Shown: positions 37,899 to 44,506 of the stretch, piece after piece
Position numbering within the stretch: position 1 is the stretch's first letter
How the letters are laid out: every line of letters begins with the position of its first letter
DNA from: Lachnospiraceae bacterium
GTDB taxonomy: Bacteria > Bacillota > Clostridia > Lachnospirales > Lachnospiraceae
Reading direction: 5' to 3'
DNA: 44,506 nucleotides
NCBI GenBank assembly: GCA_021442455.1
Contig: JABUSY010000009.1
Location: 1 to 44,506, forward strand
Notes under the pieces: generated by a model
What the model was told of the DNA's origin: nothing
The model's database searches: none
Seen by the model: only the letters and a program-made list of their open reading frames with translations
Made by a program: the position numbers and the translations under genes

Positions 37899-39954
37899 CA
37901 CAAATTTCTCCTCTATCCAACATCTCTTTAAGAGTATTCTTCAAATAGTCTTTTGCTTCCTGAACAGTTGAGTTTTTTAACTGGCAACCAGCGATATTAA
38001 AGTGACCACCGCCACCCATACGTTCCATAATGATCTGCACATTAACCTCATCGATTGCTCTCGCGCTGATATACACAAGGCCTTTGTATTTTGTCAGAAC
38101 AAAGGATGCTTTAACTCCGATAATATTCAACAGTTCATTGGCCGCTTGTGCCCCTACAATCGTCGGACTGTTAATATACTTATTGGGGCATTCTGCAATA
38201 GCAAAGGACTCACAGAACAGTTCCGCATTTTTGATCGTTTCGCCTCTTGCTTGGTAATCATTCATATTCTCACGGAACAACTTCCGCACCCTGGTTACAT
38301 TCGCACCGCAGCGTCGTAGAAATGCAGCAGCTTCAAAAGTTCTCACACCCGTCTTTTGCAGAAAGTTGTCCGTATCCACCACAATACCTGCATAAATGGC
38401 ATCTGCTTCGATATTCTGTATATGAATTTCATCAAAGTATTGAAGGATTTCTGCAACCATTTCGCAAGTCGAGGACGCATACGGTTCGATATAGGAAAGC
38501 ACAGAATTTTTTATCACCTCGCTACCTTGACGGTGATGATCCAAGACAACGATAGTTTTTGTTATATACAGCAACTCCTCACACTCAGTATAGCTCGGTT
38601 TATTGGTATCCACAACCACCACAAGCGTCTTATCGTCCATTCTCTCCCGAGCTTCATGGCAGTTCAAAAACATATGTGCATCATAAATAGGATTATCCAA
38701 AAAGTTTTCCATCAACGGACGGATTGAAGAAGTAGGGGTATCAATTATAATGTGTACTTTTTTATTCAAAGTCTTAGCTGCCCTATAAATACCGATCGCA
38801 GCGCCAAAGGAATCTACATCAATGATCTTATGTCCCATGACGATGATTGTATTTTTACTGTTCATGCATTCTTTCAATGCATGGGCTTTGATCCGTGTTT
38901 TAACGCGAGTATTTTTTTCAATCGCTTGAGATTCCCCTCCATAATAGAGTATACTATCCCCGTCTTTGATCACAACTTGATCACCGCCTCTAGCAAGGGC
39001 TAGATCAATAGCAGTCCGAGCACAATCAAAATTCTTGGAATAAGAACCCTTATTGGAGCCGATTCCGATACTAAGGGTAACAGACCTATCATTTCCGATG
39101 TTCACAGTCTTGATTTCTTCCAAGATATTAAATTTTACTTTCTTTAACTCATTCAGAAAGCGGGTTCGCATGACAAGGAAATATTTATCCTTCTCAAATT
39201 TCTTTACTAACCCATCAATAACATTAAAATATTTATTAATTTTTCGGTCAATCAAAACTGTCATCAATGAGCGTCTGACCTCTTCCACACTTTCTAGCGT
39301 TTCATCGTAATTGTCCAGATATATCAAACCTATGACCATTGTCTCATTTTCATATTTGTAGATATACTCATTTAGTTTGGTTTCATCAAAAAAAACCATA
39401 GCATAGAGAGAGGAAGACTTACCGTCTTCCATTTCCAACATCTCAGAATGTTCAATCAGCGAATCGATATTTACACACTTTATATGAACCCGAAAATCCT
39501 GATGCATATAAGAAAGATAATAATCTGCTTCTTGCTTTTCTCTTGGAAACGTTTCAAGAGTAAGTTCCGAAAAAATATTCGTAATGGGCTGCTTGGATCT
39601 CCCATTATCTTGTCCGATCAGAAAAGCGAATGCCTGGTTAAACCACAAAATTTTCCCTTCATCATCCAAAATTGCATAGGGTAAAGACAAATCCATCATC
39701 AACTGTCTCTGTATCTGATCATATTGTGCAGCAAAAGTAATCAATTGATTGAATATAACCTCACGTTTTATATGATAAAAAATCAGTACGATAAGCAAAT
39801 GAAGCACTATTCCTGTGCTGACCAAAAATCCTGCATTGATATTTAGAAAATATACACCGATATTCATCGTAAGCAGTAACATGTAAAGTCCCAACAAACA
39901 TCTCAGATAACTACGCAATTGTCCACGCAATTTAATTTTATTATTTATGTTCAT
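37834..39954 (-). CDS. gdpP: Cyclic-di-AMP phosphodiesterase GdpP (DHH family)
   Basis: A 706-residue membrane protein that degrades c-di-AMP, linking cell-wall and potassium homeostasis. Two N-terminal helices (about 15-65), a PAS domain (WFNQAFAFLIGQD), a degenerate GGDEF domain (VTLSIGIGSNKGSYSKNF, ending ALARGGDQVVIKD), then the DHH domain with IVMGHKIIDVDSFGAAIG, VVVDTNKPSYTEC and VVLDHHRQ, and DHHA1 with GGGGHFNIAGCQ. AAAGGAGCAGTGGA precedes the ATG. Its last 22 residues (CDESDF to NNCQC) are translated from the start of rplI in another frame, suggesting loss of the original stop. Confidence 0.95.
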   Translation of the reverse strand: MNINNKIKLRGQLRSYLRCLLGLYMLLLTMNIGVYFLNINAGFLVSTGIVLHLLIVLIFYHIKREVIFNQLITFAAQYDQIQRQLMMDLSLPYAILDDEGKILWFNQAFAFLIGQDNGRSKQPITNIFSELTLETFPREKQEADYYLSYMHQDFRVHIKCVNIDSLIEHSEMLEMEDGKSSSLYAMVFFDETKLNEYIYKYENETMVIGLIYLDNYDETLESVEEVRRSLMTVLIDRKINKYFNVIDGLVKKFEKDKYFLVMRTRFLNELKKVKFNILEEIKTVNIGNDRSVTLSIGIGSNKGSYSKNFDCARTAIDLALARGGDQVVIKDGDSILYYGGESQAIEKNTRVKTRIKAHALKECMNSKNTIIVMGHKIIDVDSFGAAIGIYRAAKTLNKKVHIIIDTPTSSIRPLMENFLDNPIYDAHMFLNCHEARERMDDKTLVVVVDTNKPSYTECEELLYITKTIVVLDHHRQGSEVIKNSVLSYIEPYASSTCEMVAEILQYFDEIHIQNIEADAIYAGIVVDTDNFLQKTGVRTFEAAAFLRRCGANVTRVRKLFRENMNDYQARGETIKNAELFCESFAIAECPNKYINSPTIVGAQAANELLNIIGVKASFVLTKYKGLVYISARAIDEVNVQIIMERMGGGGHFNIAGCQLKNSTVQEAKDYLKNTLKEMLDRGEICDESDFIKRCSEPREKRNNCQC

Positions 39955-40017
39955 TCCACTGCTCCTTTAATGCATCATTTATATATATGCTTACTGTATA
40001 GTAAGATTATGTAGAGC

Positions 40018-40037
40018 AAAACCTCTTTTCACAGAGG
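40018..40037 (-). terminator. Weak hairpin terminator between ssb and gdpP
   Basis: On the minus strand CCTCT pairs with AGAGG around GTGAAA, followed by TTTT. It lies in the 129-base ssb-gdpP spacer, where rpsR would sit in related genomes. The stem is short; partial read-through into gdpP is likely. Confidence 0.45.
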
Positions 40038-40083
40038 ACTAACCATATTGACCACCCTGAAACCAGTCAATTTGAATCTTTAA

Positions 40084-40545
40084 TTAATTAAAAGGTAATT
40101 CTTCATCAATCTCATCCGGGATATTCATGAAACCATCTACAGAATCCGGAGCAGGCGACGATGCGCTGGGCACAGAGGACTGCTGATAAGCCGCAGTCAA
40201 ACCTGCACTGTTCTCAGCGCTTGCATTTTTACTTTCTGCAAACTCTTGATCCTCTATCACCACATCCGTAGTGTAGACTTTATTCCCATCCCTGTTTGTA
40301 TAACTTCCTGTCTGAATCCTACCACTCACAACGATCCGTATCCCTTGATGAAAATATTTCTCTGCAAATTCTGCACTTCTTCCGAAAACTACACAATTGA
40401 TAAAATCAGCACTCTGATCTCCATCTCTCCTGAATCTACGATCCACGGCCAACGTATATCTAGCTACTGCTGTAGAATTCTCGCCGGTTGAATAACGAAT
40501 ATCAGGATCTCTTGTCAATCTGCCCATTAAAATAACTTTATTCAT
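40084..40545 (-). CDS. ssb: Single-stranded DNA-binding protein
   Basis: Coats single-stranded DNA in replication and repair. The 153 residues begin with the OB-fold start MNKVILMGRLTRDPDIRYST and include FINCVVFGRSAEFAEKYFHQ with GSYTNRDGNKVYTTDVV. A flexible Ser/Ala/Pro linker precedes the acidic protein-interaction tip DEIDEELPFN. It is transcribed from its own promoter. In most relatives it sits between rpsF and rpsR; neither gene is here. Confidence 0.97.
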   Translation of the reverse strand: MNKVILMGRLTRDPDIRYSTGENSTAVARYTLAVDRRFRRDGDQSADFINCVVFGRSAEFAEKYFHQGIRIVVSGRIQTGSYTNRDGNKVYTTDVVIEDQEFAESKNASAENSAGLTAAYQQSSVPSASSPAPDSVDGFMNIPDEIDEELPFN

Positions 40546-40588
40546 TTTACTTACCTCAATAACTTTCTAGCTTTTATTATAACTCATT

Positions 40589-40617
40589 ATAATACCATAA
40601 AATTCTATAAAAGTCAA
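40589..40617 (-). promoter_or_regulatory. Sigma-A promoter of ssb
   Basis: On the minus strand: -35 TTGACT at 40612-40617, a 17-base spacer, and -10 TATTAT at 40589-40594. The 5' leader would be about 37 bases. Confidence 0.8.
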
Positions 40618-41049
40618 TTTTTCACTAATTTTCGAAGAGCATAGGGAGCATAAGCCTATAAATCTTTCTTTCTCAGATTTAGGTTATTCTTTTCGAGCAT
40701 CTTTCTGGATATCATAAATCCTATCATTTTTTAGGGAGATAGAGAAAAAATATGAGCCAAACAAACGACACCTCAGCTAGTTTTCTTCCACTTTCAATCA
40801 TAGTGTTTTCATTTTTTTATCATCTGAAACCTAATCTGAATTATAATTTTCTTTCCAATCTAGCTAAACAATGCAATAGATATGGGATACTTGAAGAAAA
40901 GTGTTATTAAGATGGTTATTAATATCTAATCTGAAAGTATTAATTGATGACAGCAATTGCCAAAATAACTATCTTGTCAATTGTTTTTTTCATGGCAAAA
41001 TATTTTCAAAATGTTTATGTTTATCATCCACAGAAAAGTTTTTTAAATT
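40618..41049. other. Gap between ssb and the nadA relic
   Basis: About 430 bases with no supported gene. AGGGAG followed by ATG near 40752 on the plus strand looks like an old start site, but the frame stops within about 55 codons and resembles nothing. rpsF, expected upstream of ssb, is not detectable on the minus strand. Confidence 0.45.
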
Positions 41050-41905
41050 ATGTATGAAATGTATAAGAAACAAAAACAAATTTTTTGAAGAATAGGATGC
41101 TATCATCCTCGCCCACTATTACGTTCCGGATGAAATGCAGAAAATCGATGATTATGCGGGAGATGATTATTCTTTGAGCCGTATCGCAGCACAATTTTTC
41201 CAGAAAAACATCTGTTTTTCCTGTATTAAATTTATATTATGAAAAAAGTGATAAGAGATTAAATTCAGGCAAAACTGTATTACTTCCTACACTTATGACG
41301 GTTTTCCCGATGGACGCGTATGGTTGACCTAAACAAAATTCGGAAAATCCACAAAAATGTAGCGATAGTTTTTGGTATAATAATTCCGCTACTGAAGTAA
41401 AAAAGTATGCGAATATCTGCGTCATCACTTCTAACGCTCTCAAAATTGTCAGAACCTTTCCCACCAATTAATATTTATTTTATCCTCCCCTGCTTCCGTG
41501 ACGGTTTCTACAATGTAGATAACAGCATCATCCTGAAAATATAAAATAATTCCATGGCATAGGACCTAGATTGAAAATTCTTGCTCACCCAGCATGTAAA
41601 AGCAATGTACTAGAACTAGCAGATTATATGAGCAGCACCTCAGGGAGCATAAAATTATGCTACTTCCAGTAATGCGGATGAATGGTCAATCTGTACAGAG
41701 CTTGGAGTGCTTTATGAGCTGTGAAAGAAAAATCTAAAAAGAAGTTTGATTCAATTAAGCACAGGCAGTTCTACTCTATATTATGTAAAAAACCATTCTA
41801 GAGAAAATCATATCATCTCTGAAATCTATTTTCCTGACAATTGAAATTCCGGAAGAAGAACGTCAGAAAGCTTGCGCTCACTAAACCGCATGCTTGAGCT
41901 AGTCA
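41050..41905 (+). pseudogene. nadA: Quinolinate synthase NadA, heavily degraded
   Basis: NadA condenses iminoaspartate with dihydroxyacetone phosphate to give quinolinate. Fragments in correct order on the plus strand: DAIILAHYYVPDEMQKIDDY (from 41096) with AGDDYSLSRIAAQ after it, VLLPTLMTVFPMDAYG (about 41277, compare LLPDLSAGCPMADM), then SATEVKKYANICVITSNALK (about 41385), LAHPACKSNVLELADYMSST (from 41581), CTELGVLYEL (about 41692) and LEKIISSLKS near the end. Stops and several frame changes separate them. The fragments span nearly the full length of the family, so this is an inactivated gene rather than a partial duplicate. It is followed directly by the nadB relic. Confidence 0.92.
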
Positions 41906-41910
41906 AATAA

Positions 41911-42960
41911 TAGAAGACATCGTTCTGCAGATAGAAAATGACATGATCATCGTTGGAACAAATGCAGCTTTTTTTGTTTGTATACATCCATCCCCCGCTC
42001 TCTAGCATCATCCTAATAATCATCAAAGGCGAACTTAAGAAACACTGTTTCCTGTTTTTCCCAGGAAGGAATTAGAAATCTATGAAATTAGAAAGATTTT
42101 CCATTTTATTATGAAAATATCATGAAGACCAGAAGATACGAAAACAACCCAAAGGCAGTTAGCAATATAATTTTCGTGCTTTAAACTGCATCATCCGGGA
42201 ACTAATGAATTAAGGAGTGAATTTCGACCGAAACGCCTATGGTTGTCTCTCCCATACCATAGAAAACGTCCATTCCTGTTCGCTCATTCCTTCATCATCA
42301 GGATGTCAACGAAAAAGAAATCGTTACCGCATTGATTGACCAAGCAAAACAGAAACCAAACCTTACAATCCTGGAACATACCACTATGACCGATCTGCTT
42401 CAAGAGGGCAATACCTGTACAGGTTATTCTAATAAGAGATAGTGGAAAATTGGTTATTCCTTATCTACAGCAAAACAGTCATTTTTTTCCACAGCCTGGT
42501 GGATTGTTTCAACATTTCACAAATTCCCTTCATATTGCCGGTGACCGTTTCACCATTGCACTCCGTCCTGACATATATCTTGAAAATATTTTTCACATAC
42601 AAATTCATTCTACGGTCCTTTATGCTAGAAAATCAAGACACAGGTTTCTGATTACAGAACCCGTGGCGCGCCAAAGGCGAAAAGCTACTCAATCTTTTTG
42701 TTGATGAATGACTACCCAGGGGTATGTGTTCAAAATCATGAATCATTTATATGCCGTAGACGCATCAGCTTGCCATGGCATGCATGGAACTAACCGACTG
42801 GCCAGTAACTGATTTTTTAAATACCGCAGAATTGATCAAACAAAATATTACCAAATATGTGATTTCATACATCATTCACCCAGACTTGCTGATATCTAGA
42901 TTTGTAGCCTCTTTCAATATCTTGTATAGCTTATCCGTCTGATGCACATCAGCTAAAAAC
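41911..42960 (+). pseudogene. nadB: L-aspartate oxidase NadB, heavily degraded
   Basis: NadB oxidises L-aspartate to iminoaspartate for NadA. Plus-strand fragments in family order: the FAD-binding start DMIIVGTNAA (from 41940; GTGAAG in the family), NEKEIVTALIDQAKQKPNLT then ILEHTTMTDLLQEGN (about 42309-42410), GGLFQHFTNSLHIAGDRF and the long frame ending HIQIHSTVLYARKSRHRFLI (about 42499-42655), and AVDASACHGMHGTNRLASN (about 42755-42808; family VGEVACTGVHGANRLASN). About 80 residues that should precede the last block are deleted, and no C-terminal domain follows. nadC is not recognisable downstream. Confidence 0.92.
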
Positions 42961-44334
42961 TGAAATCCACTCCACGATGTCAACTTCTCTTCCAAATAAT
43001 AACCTTTTTCATTCCTGAAATAAAAAGTAACAGGAACGAAATGATAAAATTTCAGTTTGTAAAATATATTTTAAAATAACAATTCTTGTTGTAACAATAT
43101 AAGAAAAATTTTATCTAAAAAGACTAAATACTTATCCATTCTATTCAAAAATATCTGATAATTGATCTCAAAAGTTTTGCCTGCCTTTCTGGAGGTTAAG
43201 CCTGTTCTTCTTTCATGCCTATCTCAGCTTAAGCAAGTTGTTCATTATCGCGATTTGAATGCCATTCCTCTTGCTTTTATCGCAATGATTCCTTATATCT
43301 GTCTTTGCCAGATGTTTTTTCTACTCAGACCAGACCCATAGAACCAGAGCGCTATAACCAGTACGATCAGATTTACCTATCGCTCTTGATAATCAGGGAT
43401 CTTCAGTCTTCAGCTTTTTCGAAATTCTACAATACTTTGACCTGTCAAAATCTTTTGAAAAACTTGCTTCTCACTAACCATTGATCTATCTATCAAAGCA
43501 TATGGACACATGAAGATGAGAGACTTTCCTTCATTATTCCCTCGAGAGAAACTTTTTGTATAGCCGTATAGATTGTCTTTCTTTTTCTTTCTTGTACGAA
43601 AATGATACGCCATAAAAAACGTGTATCAAATACAGTTTTTTACCTAACGATTTTTCCTAAATATCAATGAAGACTACGCGCTTTAGGTTATCTCCAGCAG
43701 TCATTGCAAACTTATTTCTTCATGCAAGCCCATCACTGAATATCACCATTGCGATGATCGAAGCCAACTAAAGATATACCTAGTTCGTACAGAATCTAAC
43801 TGTCTGCCCGAAAAATTTCAAGTTACAAAGCGTATAGAAGACGTACCTAATCCGAGGAAAAAATATTGCCCAGATTTGCTATTAGTCAATCAATGAACTT
43901 AGTGTTAGTCTGAAAGTCATCAACAGCACGACCGGAAGCATAAAAATCAACTTACAAAAAATGTTTTGCTAGCGATCGAAGCTGTAATGATAATCCAATT
44001 TACTGAGTTGATTTTTCTGAAAATCTCGACATACGCTAAAGTTAATAAAAATTCACAAATTATCACGGTAAAAATTCTTCTGAAATCACAACCCTCATTT
44101 TGTCGCTTGTGTGTCTATCAGCATGATACGATTCAACCAATCATAAAGGAAAATCCAGCAAAGACCAAAGACCCACTACTATTAGCCGTCAAAATACGAA
44201 ACCACTATCAAAAATATCAGTTATCTTCGTGAAAATGGCTCATAGCAAAATCATGAAAAAACGACTAGATATCCAACTACATATGGTCTTACATTCAGTT
44301 TTCCCGCATCCTCCTTATGAATATACTGCATTAT
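42961..44334. other. 1.4 kb without intact genes
   Basis: The usual third gene, nadC, would be expected at the left of this interval, but no quinolinate phosphoribosyltransferase motif can be read. Plus-strand stretches such as LPAFLEVKPVLLSCLSQLK (about 43179-43235) and minus-strand stretches are short and unidentifiable. No terminator, repeat or RNA gene was seen before the tRNAs. Confidence 0.45.
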
Positions 44335-44406
44335 AGGCGTCGACCGGATTTGAACCGGTGAATACTGGTGTTGCAGACCATCGCCTTACCACTTGGCTAC
44401 GACGCC
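44335..44406 (-). tRNA. tRNA-Cys (GCA)
   Basis: On the minus strand: acceptor GGCGTCG/CGACGCC with discriminator T, D-arm GCC/GGC, anticodon loop CTGCAAC with anticodon GCA, and T-arm ACCGG-TTCAAAT-CCGGT. The first anticodon-stem pair is an A-G mismatch. The 3' CCA is not encoded. It lies 28 bases downstream of tRNA-Asn and is probably co-transcribed with it. Confidence 0.96.
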
Positions 44407-44433
44407 ATATATTTTAAAGACAAGTATTTCTAA

Positions 44434-44505
44434 CTCCTCGAGTTGGACTCGAACCAACAACCCTTCGGTTAACAGCCGAATGCTCTACCATTGAGCTATC
44501 GAGGA
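44434..44505 (-). tRNA. tRNA-Asn (GTT)
   Basis: On the minus strand: acceptor TCCTCGA/TCGAGGA with discriminator G, D-arm GCTC/GAGC, anticodon arm TTCGG-CTGTTAA-CCGAA with anticodon GTT, and T-arm GTTGG-TTCGAGT-CCAAC. CCA is not encoded. The gene ends one base before the window edge, so its promoter is not visible. Confidence 0.97.
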
Positions 44506-44506
44506 A

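Noticed and set aside
42450-42704. 84-codon plus-strand open frame read as a separate gene
   Set aside because: Its sequence is the central part of NadB (IQIHSTVLY, RFLITEPV), so it is a surviving piece of the pseudogene.
930-44334. Search for CRISPR arrays, prophage, insertion sequences, integrases and defence genes
   Set aside because: No direct-repeat arrays, transposase or integrase motifs, or terminal inverted repeats were seen in any gap.

Overview
The window reads as chromosomal DNA of a low-GC Gram-positive bacterium of the Clostridia, most like Lachnospiraceae. Support comes from the ribosomal-protein array with zinc-type S14, the KOW protein between map and infA, the ssb-gdpP-rplI-dnaB cluster, the FMN-riboswitch rib operon, strong AGGAGG ribosome binding sites and canonical sigma-A promoters. 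Nearly every intact gene is on the minus strand; the exceptions are mgtE at the left edge and a 56-residue ferredoxin.

Layout from left to right. The 3' part of mgtE with its terminator lies at 1-1031. An intact riboflavin operon, ribD-ribE-ribBA-ribH plus a HAD phosphatase, is transcribed leftward from 8.3 kb; its promoter, FMN riboswitch and intrinsic terminator are all visible. tsaE-tsaB (tRNA t6A synthesis) and a YigZ-family gene occupy 12.3-14.7 kb. A 26-gene array, rpsJ to infA (S10 plus spc clusters with secY, adk and map), fills 19.3-32.1 kb and has its own promoter and a structured leader. A SipW-like membrane protein lies upstream of it. Next come a DUF1858 protein, a broken 66-codon gene, the ferredoxin, and dnaB, rplI, gdpP and ssb (36-40.6 kb). 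tRNA-Asn and tRNA-Cys close the window.

The most striking property is what lies between these islands. Roughly two fifths of the window (about 1-3.6, 8.3-12.1, 13.5-14.1, 14.7-19.25, 33.7-35.4 and 40.6-44.3 kb) has no intact gene, yet it is not featureless. Read across frames it contains the wreckage of ordinary genes. Quinolinate synthase (nadA) and L-aspartate oxidase (nadB) are unmistakable at 41.05-42.8 kb, shredded by stops, frameshifts and deletions. Weaker but collinear remains suggest a 6-phosphofructokinase, an AEC-family permease and rimI. Gene order is also broken where it is normally conserved. infA is followed directly by a terminator and relic DNA instead of rpmJ-rpsM-rpsK-rpsD-rpoA-rplQ, and ssb lacks its usual rpsF and rpsR neighbours.

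I infer a lineage in reductive evolution, perhaps host-restricted. It has lost de novo NAD synthesis but keeps an intact, riboswitch-controlled riboflavin pathway and its translation machinery. I found no CRISPR array, phage, insertion sequence or defence system, and no convincing new multi-gene system. The novelty is the fossil record itself, plus a few small anomalies: a probable lost stop codon between gdpP and rplI, a SipW-like protein without its catalytic serine, and a HAD gene embedded in the rib operon.
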